Below are positions 28,145-37,519 of a stretch of 64,000 nucleotides of DNA, piece after piece (position 1 is the stretch's first letter; each line of letters opens with the position of its first letter). The translations under genes were made by a program, and so were the position numbers. The notes beneath the pieces were generated by a model that was not told where the DNA came from, did no database searches, and worked only from the letters and a program-made list of their open reading frames with translations. Source of the stretch: CAZAKZ01 sp964485695 (GTDB taxonomy: Bacteria; Planctomycetota; JAFGQW01); assembly GCA_964485695.1 (NCBI GenBank), contig CAZAKZ010000004.1:1-64000 (forward strand), in the 5' to 3' direction.

Positions 28145-30195
28145 CGGACACACCCCGGCTGGTCCTGGCCACCGCGAATCCCCACAAGGTGGAGGAGATC
28201 CTCCACATGGTGTCGGGATTCGACATCCACGTGGCCACCCTCCGCGACTATCCGGGGGTGGAGCCCGGCCCCGAGACCGGGGAGGACTTCGAGGCCAATG
28301 CCACCTTGAAGGCCGAGGCCGTGGCCGCGGCCACGGGGTGCTGGGCCCTGGCCGACGACTCCGGCCTGGAGGTGGAGGCCCTCGGGGGCCGACCCGGCGT
28401 CTTCAGCAAGCGCTACGCGGGACCCGACGCCTCGTCCTCGGACAACAACCACAAGCTCCTCCAGGAACTCGAGGCCGTGCCGCCCGAGGAGCGCCGGGCC
28501 CGGTTCGTCACCGTCATGGCCCTGGCCCGGCCCGGCGAAGAGACCCTCCTGGTGCGGGGCGAGGTGAAGGGCACCATCCTCGAAGCGCCGCGGGGCAGGA
28601 GCGGCTTCGGGTACGATCCGCTGTTCTACTACCCGCCCTTTGACCGGTCGTTCGGGGAATTGCCCCTGGAGGAGAAGAACCGCGTCAGCCACCGGGCCGA
28701 GGCCGTGGCGGCCATGCAGAAACGTCTCCACCACCTCCTGAACGGAGAGAAGGAGCGCGCATCCCCCGGCCGCCTTGGGCCCGATCCCGCCTCGAGTGAG
28801 GCCCTTGAAAAAGAGACACTGGAGAGAAAAGTACGGACCCTGGAGTACGTCGAGGCCGTGGTGGTGGCGCTGATCATGGCCCTCATCCTCCGGGAGTTCT
28901 TCATGGAGGCCTTCAAGATTCCCACGCCCTCCATGGCCCCCACCCTGCGGGGCCAGGAGCGCCTCGGGGACCGCATCCTGGTGGACAAGTTCATCTACCA
29001 GGTGCGCCCCCCCCGGCGATGGGAGATCATCGTCTTCAGATACCCGCTGAACCTGAACACCAACTACATCAAGCGTCTCGTCGGCCTGCCCGGTGAAGCG
29101 GTGTGGATCGTGGACGGCGACATCTGGATCAACGGCCGCATCGAACGCAAGCTTCCTGCCCTCCAGGAAGACCTCTGGATATCTCTCTTTCCCGAGTGCC
29201 GTGATCCGTACGGCGCCATGGGCGATGAGTTTGGCCCGCCGGGCCGATTCGAAACCCCCGGCGGCGAGAGCCCGTCCACCGGCACCTGGGAGGCCGCCCC
29301 GGGCTCGGGTCGCTCCGCCCGGCTCCGCTACGCCTTCCAGCCCGACGCCCGGACCTCCATGGGACGCAGTGCCTCGCTGCGCTACGGGGCGCCCGCCATC
29401 GGCATCGGGGGATACCGCGACATCCGGTTCTCCGGCACGGTGAGGCTGTCGGACGCCGCCTCCACCGCGGCCGTGGAGTTGACCACCCGCGGCGTCGTGC
29501 ATCGCGTCCTGTTCAGGGCCGGGGGCCAGGGCACCGGCACCAACCTGGCCGAGGCCCTTCGGTCGGGGGGCGGGCTCTTCACCCGAAACGGAAAGCACCT
29601 CGAGCCCGGTGCCGGCCGGCACCTCCCCGTGGGGGAAGCCGTGGCGGTGGCGGTGATGTTCGTGGACTACCAGTTCATCGTGGAGGTGAACGGGGAGATC
29701 TGGTTCCACCACGCCTTCGAGCCCCGGCGGGTTCCCGAGACCCTCAACGTTCAGGCCACCACCCTCACCCTGACCCTGGGAGAAGGGGGCGGCCGCTGGG
29801 GCGACCTGGCCGTGGCCCGGGACCTCCACTACACCTCCGTGAAGCGGTTCCAGGTGCCCGAGGATTCCTTCCTCGTTCTGGGGGACAACAGCACCAACAG
29901 CCGGGATTCCCGGAAGTGGGGGAAGATCCGCATGCACCTGAAGAACGGCCGTGTCATCGAGGTGGAGAAGGACGCCCCGGACATCCGGTTCCACCCGCGC
30001 ACCCGGCTGCAGACGAGGTACACCGACGTTCTGGGAAACCACTACCTGCCCGAGGAGATCGATTTCGAAAAACAGAGGGAAATCGTGGCCGCGCCCTTCG
30101 TATCGCGCGACCTGCTCATCGGCCGGGCGTTCATGGTCTTTTTTCCATGGCCGCCGTTCTACACACGGGAATTTCGACCGGGGTTGATTCGATGA
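28141..30195 (+). CDS. Fusion of RdgB nucleotide pyrophosphatase and signal peptidase I
   Basis: One uninterrupted 684-residue frame. Residues 1-200 are RdgB/HAM1, the house-cleaning ITP/XTP pyrophosphatase (LVLATANPHKVEEI, ALADDSGLEVEALGG, SGFGYDPLF). A 30-residue linker leads to signal peptidase I: TM helix near 235-253, box B PTPSMAPTL (Ser264 nucleophile), box D NYIKRLVGLPGE (Lys311) and box E GDNSTNSRDSR. Between boxes D and E about 230 residues form a beta-rich insert. The first half works in the cytoplasm and the second outside it, which the TM helix allows. No internal start with a good ribosome binding site is seen near the junction. Overlaps both neighbours by 4 bp. Confidence 0.8.
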   Translation: MTDTPRLVLATANPHKVEEILHMVSGFDIHVATLRDYPGVEPGPETGEDFEANATLKAEAVAAATGCWALADDSGLEVEALGGRPGVFSKRYAGPDASSSDNNHKLLQELEAVPPEERRARFVTVMALARPGEETLLVRGEVKGTILEAPRGRSGFGYDPLFYYPPFDRSFGELPLEEKNRVSHRAEAVAAMQKRLHHLLNGEKERASPGRLGPDPASSEALEKETLERKVRTLEYVEAVVVALIMALILREFFMEAFKIPTPSMAPTLRGQERLGDRILVDKFIYQVRPPRRWEIIVFRYPLNLNTNYIKRLVGLPGEAVWIVDGDIWINGRIERKLPALQEDLWISLFPECRDPYGAMGDEFGPPGRFETPGGESPSTGTWEAAPGSGRSARLRYAFQPDARTSMGRSASLRYGAPAIGIGGYRDIRFSGTVRLSDAASTAAVELTTRGVVHRVLFRAGGQGTGTNLAEALRSGGGLFTRNGKHLEPGAGRHLPVGEAVAVAVMFVDYQFIVEVNGEIWFHHAFEPRRVPETLNVQATTLTLTLGEGGGRWGDLAVARDLHYTSVKRFQVPEDSFLVLGDNSTNSRDSRKWGKIRMHLKNGRVIEVEKDAPDIRFHPRTRLQTRYTDVLGNHYLPEEIDFEKQREIVAAPFVSRDLLIGRAFMVFFPWPPFYTREFRPGLIR

Positions 30196-31865
30196 CCAAA
30201 CGCAAGAAAAAAGGCAAGCAGAAGAAACGCGCCGCAAGCGACCGCAAGGCCACTGCGAGCAAACCGGCGAGCAAGCCTGTGAGCAAGCCGGCGAGTAAGC
30301 CGGCGAGTAAGCCGGCAAGCAAGAAGGAAAAGGTCGCCGAGAAAGACAAGACGGACAAGCCGGACAGGCGTCAAAAGAAAGAGGAGAAGGCGAGGAAGAA
30401 AAGAGCCTTGAGCCTCGCACCGGGGGCGCCCAAGATCGTGCGGATGGTGGTGGAAAACCTCGAAGCCCTGGCCGTGGCCCTCATCATGGCCCTGCTCGTA
30501 CGGCAGTTCGTGCTCGAAGCCTTCAAGATTCCTTCGGATTCCATGTTCCCCACCCTGAACGGAGAGATCACCAACGGGGACCGGGTCATCGTGAACAAGA
30601 TGCACTGGCTCCTCGGCCACGAGCCCCGGCGGTGGGACGTCACCGTCTTCAAGTACCCCCTGGACATCCGGCGGAACTTCATCAAGCGCCTGGTGGGTAT
30701 GCCCGGGGATCGTCTCACCGTGGTGGACGGGGACATCTGGATCAACCAGCAGGTGGAACGGAAACCGTCCCGGGTCCAGCGCAGCATCTGGTTCGAACGA
30801 TTTCCGGAGGTTCCCGCATTCACCCACCGTCCGGCCCGTTGCGGCTGGGTCCAGAAGGGCCGGGGCTGGCAGGGCATGAAGGACCGCTTCACGGCCTCGC
30901 CTCCCGGCGCCGAGACCTTGCACCTCGACTTCGACTTCGCCACCCCCAAGAAGATGGACGGGGTCAGTGAAACGACCTACCACGACGTGAGAGACTACCG
31001 CGTGCGGGGGGAGGTCACAGCCGCGGCCGGGGCCGAGGTGGGGGTGGAGATGACGGTGCGGGACGTGCGGTACCGGGTGGTGCTCCCCACCGGATCGGCC
31101 ACGGCACGGGTGGACTTCCCCCGCGATCTATACACGATGGAGGTGCTGGAGGAGGGGGGCACCTCGAAGACCCTGCCGTCCGGCTCGGCCGTGAACTTCG
31201 AGGTGGCTCACTGGGACTGGGGCCTGGAGGTACGCGTGGACGGAGAGGTCTGGTTCTCGTACCGCCTGAACCCGAAGCCCTGGTCGGCCTACAAGAAGGG
31301 CGCCCGGTGGCCTGAGATGTTCAAGACCACCCCGAAATACACCGCCCTCCGACTCTCGGCACGCGGAGGCAGCGTCGCTTTCGAGGACCTGGCCGTGGAC
31401 CAGGACATCCACTACACCCAGCCCTACAACGGGGTGTGGGACACCCTGCACTACACCTTCATGGGCAAGAAGCTTCCCGGGGGCAAGATCCCCGAGGGCT
31501 ACTACTTCATGATGGGCGACAACAGCCACGGCAGTCGGGACTCCAGGCTGTGGCACCGCATCCAGGTGGAGAAGAAACCCAGGAGCGGGGAGCTGATCTG
31601 GGGCGAGGAGTACTCCTGGAGCCTGGACAGCGATCACATGCACAACGAGAGAGTGGTCAACTTCGTGGACTTGAACGGCAACGGATACCTGATCCCCAAT
31701 TTCACGGTGGGGGATCCTCTGGACGAGCAGAACCTGAGCAAGGCGGTGAAGGCCTGGGAGCCCTTCGGTCTGATCCCCCGGCATCACCTCATGGGCCGAG
31801 CGCTGTGCGTGTTCTGGCCCTTCCCTCCTTTCTATAGAGAATTCAGACCCAAGCTCGTCCGCTGA
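30192..31865 (+). CDS. Signal peptidase I with Lys/Ala-repeat N-terminus and large insert
   Basis: A paralogue of the second half of the preceding fusion, with an ATGA overlap. The N-terminal 75 residues are cytoplasmic and basic, containing five or more SKPA-type tetrapeptide repeats. A TM helix follows at about 90-108, box B PSDSMFPTL (Ser117), box D FIKRLVGMPGD (Lys165) and box E MGDNSHGSRDSR. About 300 residues of a jelly-roll/LamG-like insert separate D and E, ending VRVDGEVWFSYRLN. It cleaves signal peptides at the outer face of the inner membrane. Two enzymes in tandem may divide substrates. Confidence 0.85.
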   Translation: MTKRKKKGKQKKRAASDRKATASKPASKPVSKPASKPASKPASKKEKVAEKDKTDKPDRRQKKEEKARKKRALSLAPGAPKIVRMVVENLEALAVALIMALLVRQFVLEAFKIPSDSMFPTLNGEITNGDRVIVNKMHWLLGHEPRRWDVTVFKYPLDIRRNFIKRLVGMPGDRLTVVDGDIWINQQVERKPSRVQRSIWFERFPEVPAFTHRPARCGWVQKGRGWQGMKDRFTASPPGAETLHLDFDFATPKKMDGVSETTYHDVRDYRVRGEVTAAAGAEVGVEMTVRDVRYRVVLPTGSATARVDFPRDLYTMEVLEEGGTSKTLPSGSAVNFEVAHWDWGLEVRVDGEVWFSYRLNPKPWSAYKKGARWPEMFKTTPKYTALRLSARGGSVAFEDLAVDQDIHYTQPYNGVWDTLHYTFMGKKLPGGKIPEGYYFMMGDNSHGSRDSRLWHRIQVEKKPRSGELIWGEEYSWSLDSDHMHNERVVNFVDLNGNGYLIPNFTVGDPLDEQNLSKAVKAWEPFGLIPRHHLMGRALCVFWPFPPFYREFRPKLVR

Positions 31866-31899
31866 TCGGGTGCCCGCCAGACAGGGTGCGCTGCACGAC

Positions 31900-32844
31900 A
31901 TGAACAGCACGAAACATACCGGCTCCGGCCCGAAGCCCTCGGATTCGGGCCGGGACTCCAGCGACCTCTTCGAGGTGAAGGGCCTGGTGAAGACCTACGG
32001 CACCCGCACCGTGGTGGCCGGCGTGAGCTTCAAGGTGCGGCCGGGGGAGATCGTCGGGTTGCTGGGCCCCAACGGCGCCGGCAAGACCACCAGCTTTCTC
32101 ATGAGCCTCGGCCAGGTACGGCCCGACCGGGGCGAGATCCGGCTTCGCGGCCGGGACATCACGAATCTGCCCACGTACAAGCGGGCCCGCAACGGCATGA
32201 GTTACCTGGCCCAGGAGCCTTCGGTGTTCCGACGTCTCACGGTGGAGCAGAACGTGCTGGCCGTGCTGGAGGTCCAGCGCCTGAGCCGCACGGAGCGCCG
32301 GGAGCGGTGCCACGCTCTGCTGGACGGCATGGACATTCTGCACCTGCGGCGAAACCGGGCCGAGACCCTGAGCGGCGGGGAACGCCGGCGCCTGGAAATC
32401 GCCCGGGCCCTGGCCACGGAACCGTGCCTGATCCTGCTGGACGAGCCCTTTGCCGGGGTGGATCCCCTGGCCGTGGAGGAGATCCAGCGCATCGTCAAGG
32501 AGCTGAAGCGCAACGGCATCGGCATCCTGCTCACGGACCACAACGTGCGCGAGACCCTGAGCATCACCGACCGGGCCTACATCATCTACGAGGGCCGCAT
32601 CCTGAAGCACGGGCCGGCCCGGCTGCTAGTAACGGACCCGATCGTCCGGAAAGTCTACCTGGGCCAGACGTTCCTCATGCCCGAGATCGGGGTTACCTCC
32701 CGGGAAGTGGACCTCCTGGACGCAAAGCCCGAAAAGGCCTCCAAGGCCCCTTCCGATCCCGATCTGGTGGATCGAAGCCGGGAGATCTACGAAGACGAGA
32801 AGCGCCGCCGCCCGGACAAGGGCTCCCGGGGGAAGAGCACGTGA
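31900..32844 (+). CDS. lptB: LPS export ABC ATPase LptB-like
   Basis: Walker A GPNGAGKTT (about 56-64), signature LSGGERRRLEIARAL (about 158-172), Walker B LILLDEPFAGVDP (about 177-189) and the LptB switch sequence LLTDHNVRETL. LptB powers extraction of LPS from the inner membrane with LptFG. This protein has a 22-residue N-terminal and a 45-residue charged C-terminal extension (KPEKASKAPSDP...) beyond standard LptB. No lptFGC or lptA is in the window. The ATG at 31900 is chosen over GTG at 31870. Its location after two signal peptidases fits envelope assembly. Confidence 0.85.
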   Translation: MNSTKHTGSGPKPSDSGRDSSDLFEVKGLVKTYGTRTVVAGVSFKVRPGEIVGLLGPNGAGKTTSFLMSLGQVRPDRGEIRLRGRDITNLPTYKRARNGMSYLAQEPSVFRRLTVEQNVLAVLEVQRLSRTERRERCHALLDGMDILHLRRNRAETLSGGERRRLEIARALATEPCLILLDEPFAGVDPLAVEEIQRIVKELKRNGIGILLTDHNVRETLSITDRAYIIYEGRILKHGPARLLVTDPIVRKVYLGQTFLMPEIGVTSREVDLLDAKPEKASKAPSDPDLVDRSREIYEDEKRRRPDKGSRGKST

Positions 32845-32928
32845 CACGAATTCATTCCGGCACCTCAGCGTAAAGTGCCGATATTCACCGTGTGGCTTTC
32901 CCGATTCTCGACCTGAAACTGGAGCCTC

Positions 32929-33924
32929 ATGCAAGACACCGAAGCCGCCAACCGCATCCTCCTCGCCGACGACGAGAAGGGCATCCGGGATTCCCTGGGC
33001 CAGTACCTCGAGCGGGTCGGGTACGAGGTGCACCTGGCCGAGGACGGTTACGAGGCTCTGGAGCAGCTGGAACGCGAGGCCTACTTCCTGGTCCTCACCG
33101 ACATCATGATGCCCAAGTTCAACGGCCTGGAACTCCTGACCTACGTGAAGGAGAACTTTGCCGAGACCGACGTCATCATGATCACCGGCAACATCGACGT
33201 CGAGTATGCCATCCAGGCGCTGCGGCGGGGCGCCTACGACTACTTCCAGAAACCCCTCAACTACGACAAGATCCTCATCACCATCGAGCGGGTGAAGGAG
33301 AGTCAGCGTCTCAAGCAGACCGAGCGGGAGATGAAGACCTTGAAGGCCGCGGCCTACGAGACCGTGTTCGGCTTTGTCCAGGCCGTGGAGGAGAAGGACC
33401 GGGAGACCAAGGGCCACAGCGAGCGCGTGGGCAACCTGTCCGAATCCCTGGCCAAGGTCCTGGGCCTCCACGAGGAGATGGTGGTCACCTGCCGCTACGC
33501 GGGCCTGCTCCACGACGTCGGCAAGATCGGCATCCCCGAGTCCATCCTCAACAAGCCGTCGTCCCTCACCGACTCCGAATTCACCATCGTGCAGAACCAC
33601 CCGGTCATGGGGGCGCGCATCCTCGAGCCCATCACCTTCCTGAAGGACGTGGCCCCGGCCATCCGGGCCCACCACGAGAACATCGACGGCTCGGGCTACC
33701 CCGATCAACTGGCCGGTGAGGATATCCCCCTGGCGGGCCGCATCGTCAGGTTGACCGACGTCTACGACGGCCTCTCCATGGACCGCCCCTACCGGGGCCC
33801 GATGCCCGCCGAAGAGGTGGCGGACTACATCCAGCAAAACACGGGAGTACTGTTCGATTCGGATCTCGCCCGGGTCTTCCTGGAGACGGTCCTGGCTCAG
33901 TCCCTGGTGCCGGAAAGCGCCTAG
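32929..33924 (+). CDS. Response regulator with HD-GYP phosphodiesterase domain
   Basis: Residues 1-120 form a receiver domain (acid pocket ADDE near 13-16, phospho-acceptor Asp58 in LVLTDIMMP, Lys in QKPL). A coiled linker leads to an HD-GYP domain (about 135-331) with the HD pair LLHDVGKIG (His195) and the HHENIDGSGYPD motif (GYP near 256-258), so it should hydrolyse cyclic di-GMP. A sensor kinase is not adjacent. The intergenic hairpin CGGCAC/GTGCCG just before it may be the lptB 3' end. The gene is probably read from lptB or from its own weak promoter. Confidence 0.9.
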   Translation: MQDTEAANRILLADDEKGIRDSLGQYLERVGYEVHLAEDGYEALEQLEREAYFLVLTDIMMPKFNGLELLTYVKENFAETDVIMITGNIDVEYAIQALRRGAYDYFQKPLNYDKILITIERVKESQRLKQTEREMKTLKAAAYETVFGFVQAVEEKDRETKGHSERVGNLSESLAKVLGLHEEMVVTCRYAGLLHDVGKIGIPESILNKPSSLTDSEFTIVQNHPVMGARILEPITFLKDVAPAIRAHHENIDGSGYPDQLAGEDIPLAGRIVRLTDVYDGLSMDRPYRGPMPAEEVADYIQQNTGVLFDSDLARVFLETVLAQSLVPESA

Positions 33925-33935
33925 GCACTACCCCG

Positions 33936-33963
33936 TTGATTTGCCCCTGATCTGGACTACATT
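33936..33963 (+). promoter_or_regulatory. Probable promoter of etfBA
   Basis: TTGATT (33936-33941) and TACATT (33958-33963) are 16 bp apart, each with at least four consensus positions. Transcription would start near 33970 and include the hairpin that covers the etfB ribosome binding site. Confidence 0.45.
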
Positions 33964-34018
33964 TCCCTGGATATCATCTGGAATGGAATGGTTCCCTCCA
34001 CATCATCCCAGGGAGAAG
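33964..34018 (+). promoter_or_regulatory. Leader hairpin sequestering the etfB ribosome binding site
   Basis: TCCCTGG (33964-33970) pairs perfectly with CCAGGGA (34008-34014). The right arm overlaps the Shine-Dalgarno sequence AGGGAGAAG that lies 4 nt before the etfB ATG. In the folded state the site would be masked. This suggests control of translation by RNA folding; the trigger is unknown. Confidence 0.45.
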
Positions 34019-34022
34019 TTGC

Positions 34023-34769
<747 letters not shown>

Positions 34770-34783
34770 ACTGGAGACGAACG

Positions 34784-35770
34784 ATGCCCAGCAACAATAT
34801 TCTTGCCATCATTGAGTTTCGCGGGGGCCAGATGACCAAGTCCGGCCCCGAAATCCTCGGTCAGGGGAAGCGCCTCGCAGCCACCCTGGGAGGGGACCTC
34901 CTGGCCCTGGTCATGGGAGAGGGTGTGACGGTGGGTGCCGCCGGACTCGGAGAGTACGGCGTCTCCAAGGTCCACGTGGCGGACAACGCCGCGTTCGGGG
35001 CCTACCTCGGAGACCTCCAGGGCCGGGTGGCCATGCGCGTGTTGAAGACCGTGGACCCGAGCCTGGTGTTGCTACCGGCCACCTCTCAGGGCAAAGACCT
35101 GGCGCCGCGCCTGGCGGCCGGCATCGACGCCGGTCTCGCCGTGGACTGCACTGCCGTCGACCTGGGCGTGGGCGGCCTCACGGCCCAGCGCCCCGTCTAT
35201 GCCGGCAAGGCCATCCAGACCGTGAGCATCGCCGCAGCCCCGTACATCGCCAGCCTCCGGCCCAACGTATTTCCCGCCGGGGAGGCCGAGGCCGGAAAGA
35301 CCGCCGAGGTCGAGACCCTGGACATAGCCGAGGACCTGACCGCGGTGAAGAGCACCCTGAAAGAGGTGAAGCCGCCGGAGGGCGACAAGATCGAGCTCAC
35401 CGAGGCGGACGTCATCGTGGCCGGCGGCCGGGGCATGAAGGAGGCCGGGAACTTCCAGCTCCTGGAGAACCTCGCCGACGCCCTGGGCGCGGCCGTGGGC
35501 GCGTCGCGGGCCGTGGTGGACGCGGGCTGGCGCCCCCACAGCGAACAGGTGGGCCAGACCGGAAAGACCGTCGGTCCCAACCTCTACTTCGCCGTCGGCA
35601 TCTCCGGCGCCATCCAGCACATGGCCGGCATGTCCACCTCCAAGTGCATCGTGGCGGTGAACAAGGACCCCGAAGCCCCCATCTTCAAGACGGCCGACTA
35701 CGGCATCGTGGGCGACGCCCTCAAGGTGCTGCCGGTGCTCACCGAGGCGGTGAAGAAGCTCAAGGAGTAA
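34784..35770 (+). CDS. etfA: Electron transfer flavoprotein, alpha subunit
   Basis: The C-terminal FAD-binding domain is clear: SRAVVDAGWRPHSEQVGQTGKTVGPNLY and GISGAIQHMAGMSTSKCIVAVNKDPEAPIF, with the typical Arg and Ser contacts. The N-terminal domain pairs with the beta subunit. Length (328) is normal. The two-gene order beta then alpha is the widespread arrangement. A perfect 13-bp inverted repeat just after the stop is a likely transcript end, and beyond it are elements G and H. Confidence 0.95.
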   Translation: MPSNNILAIIEFRGGQMTKSGPEILGQGKRLAATLGGDLLALVMGEGVTVGAAGLGEYGVSKVHVADNAAFGAYLGDLQGRVAMRVLKTVDPSLVLLPATSQGKDLAPRLAAGIDAGLAVDCTAVDLGVGGLTAQRPVYAGKAIQTVSIAAAPYIASLRPNVFPAGEAEAGKTAEVETLDIAEDLTAVKSTLKEVKPPEGDKIELTEADVIVAGGRGMKEAGNFQLLENLADALGAAVGASRAVVDAGWRPHSEQVGQTGKTVGPNLYFAVGISGAIQHMAGMSTSKCIVAVNKDPEAPIFKTADYGIVGDALKVLPVLTEAVKKLKE

Positions 35771-35796
35771 GGCGCTCGGCCCCACCGGTTGCCAAA

Positions 35797-35835
35797 CAGG
35801 GGATGCGCATCGCGTCAGCAGGTGCGCATCCCCTG
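35797..35835 (+). terminator. Strong hairpin downstream of etfA
   Basis: CAGGGGATGCGCA (35797-35809) pairs perfectly with TGCGCATCCCCTG (35823-35835) around a 13-nt loop, 27 bp after the etfA stop. No T-tract follows, so it may stabilise the mRNA end or need Rho. Confidence 0.55.
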
Positions 35836-35868
35836 GTCATTCCCGCGGCGCCCCTGGGATCTCCGCCT

Positions 35869-35965
35869 CCCCACAAAGGAGTAATGGCCAGAAATGGGCC
35901 AAAATCTGCCCGTGGGATACCCCATAAAAGTTAAACGTCCCGATTCTGGCCAAAACCTGTTCGTC
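35869..35965. repeat. Palindromic element G
   Basis: TGGCCAGAA (35885-35893) pairs with TTCTGGCCA (35944-35952) and the centre is the hairpin GTGGGATACCCCAT (from 35912). CCCCAC (35869-35874) is the left word. The 14-bp word AATGGCCAGAAATG (35883-35896) and the 11-bp word CGATTCTGGCC (35941-35951) also occur in element K. The right half is degenerate compared with I, J and K. Confidence 0.7.
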
Positions 35966-35981
35966 AAACCCCGACCGGCGA

Positions 35982-36138
35982 TTTCATCCGGGGTGAATGA
36001 GCCAAAACCGGCTCGTTTTGCCGCGATGAATGAGCCCGAATGAGCTCAGTAAGTGCCCATGAAATCCGGGCCGGCGGTTTCATGACAAGTTTCTGAGCCC
36101 TTTCCAACACCGGATCTCCTCGGCATCAGGCCATGAAA
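35982..36138. repeat. Palindromic element H
   Basis: Word TTCATC (35983-35988) pairs with GATGAA (36025-36030) around the hairpin GAGCC/GGCTC (35999-36003 with 36010-36014); then TGAGC (36031-36035) pairs with GCTCA (36044-36048). Farther on CATGAAA (36058-36064), TTTCATG (36078-36084) and CATGAAA (36132-36138) repeat the word. The words are those of element A, 28 kb away. It ends 11 bp before the esterase stop codon. Confidence 0.65.
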
Positions 36139-36148
36139 TCGCCACGCA

Positions 36149-37279
36149 CTACCTGCGCTTCTTCCGGAAGGTGCGCTGCATCTCGGCGTGGATCTGCGCC
36201 AGCAATCCGTCCGGCCAGAGCTTCTTGTAGGGCCGGAACAGAGTACCGTGGTCCCGGCCCTTCACCAGGACGATGCGGGCGTCGCTGCCGAGGTTCTTCA
36301 GCTCTTTTTTCAGGAGCCGCGTGGCCCCCTCCAGCCGGAAGTTGTCCAGGGTGCCGGTGTAGACCCGGATCTTGCCCCTGAGCTTGGGGCCGAAGGTCTT
36401 CCAACGTTGGCGGAGGACCAGGCGGATGTCGTACTTCTTCCAGGCCTCGGCCACGGCCGGATCGATGGCGCCGGTCTTGCGGTCGAAGAGGCGCAGGGGC
36501 CGGCCGTCCTTTCCCCGCGGGCTGAACACGGCGTCGAAGCTGGCCATCTGTCCCCCCTGCTCCCCCACGCGCCTGAGCTCGCGCTGGCAGAACTCCCTGA
36601 AGGTCATCACCCACCTCTTGCCGCGGCGAATGAGGGGGATCTCCTTTCCCCGGACATCACGGTACGCGCTCTTGTCCTTGTAGATGTTCACACCCGTGAA
36701 GTCCCTGAAGTCCACCGGGTCCGGAGCCGTGGACCAGGTGCCGCCGAAGAAGCCGGGGTACGCGACCTGCAGCCACAGGCTGCTCCAGCCGCCGCTGGAA
36801 TGGCCGGTCAGGAACCGCCCCCCCGGCCGGCCGGCGGCGTGAAACTCCTTCTCCAGGGCGGGGATGAACTCCCGGGTGAGCGCCGCACCCCAGGGGCCGT
36901 TGTTGGCGGAGTCCGCGAACACATGGTGGCCCAGTGGACACCGGGCGTTCAGGAAGACGTAGATCATGCGGGGATAGCCGCGCTCCATGCTCCGGACCAG
37001 GTAGCGGCCGGTGCGCCAGGCCTCGCGGTGAGAGCCCCCGAAGCCATGAACGCTGTAGCACACCGGGAGCTTCTCCTTTGCCTTGAAGTCCGGGGGCAAG
37101 ACCACCCCGGCCTCCACGAACGTGTCGAGGCCGTGAAAATCGGTCAGGCGCTTTGACTTCAGGCGAAAGAGCTTGACGTGTTCGGTGTCCCCGGGCTGCT
37201 GTGCTGCAGCGGCCGGCACGAGCACCATCACGAGGAGCGCGAGGAGGCGCCCCCAGGATTCCAGGGATCTCAGTGTCAT
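36149..37279 (-). CDS. Exported alpha/beta-hydrolase esterase (esterase D / feruloyl-esterase type)
   Basis: A signal peptide (ALLVMVLVPAAAAQQ) is followed by an esterase-family fold: the oxyanion/His region CYSVHGFGGSHREAWR, the nucleophile elbow GHSSGGWSSLWL and the C-terminal GRDHGTLFRPYKK, whose His closes the triad. It should act in the periplasm or outside on an acyl or feruloyl ester; the substrate is unknown. The gene has its own upstream gap of 240 bp, in which I see no clear promoter. It converges on etfA through elements G and H. Confidence 0.8.
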   Translation of the reverse strand: MTLRSLESWGRLLALLVMVLVPAAAAQQPGDTEHVKLFRLKSKRLTDFHGLDTFVEAGVVLPPDFKAKEKLPVCYSVHGFGGSHREAWRTGRYLVRSMERGYPRMIYVFLNARCPLGHHVFADSANNGPWGAALTREFIPALEKEFHAAGRPGGRFLTGHSSGGWSSLWLQVAYPGFFGGTWSTAPDPVDFRDFTGVNIYKDKSAYRDVRGKEIPLIRRGKRWVMTFREFCQRELRRVGEQGGQMASFDAVFSPRGKDGRPLRLFDRKTGAIDPAVAEAWKKYDIRLVLRQRWKTFGPKLRGKIRVYTGTLDNFRLEGATRLLKKELKNLGSDARIVLVKGRDHGTLFRPYKKLWPDGLLAQIHAEMQRTFRKKRR

Positions 37280-37519
37280 GGTCGATGTTCCGATCCGACC
37301 GGACGTCTTTCCAGCGCCAACGCGGGTATTGTTGGCTCATCGGGAGGTCTCGATCTTGCACACTATCAGGAAATGAACCCTGAAGCCACCCGGATCCCGC
37401 CCACGAAATCGGTTGCTTTCAAACCATCCATGAAACCGGGAATCGGCGTATGGACGGCTACGAATCGTGGCAGCCTGTTCAGTCCTTGTCTCCTAATTGC
37501 TGTGCAGGCCCGTGCCCTC

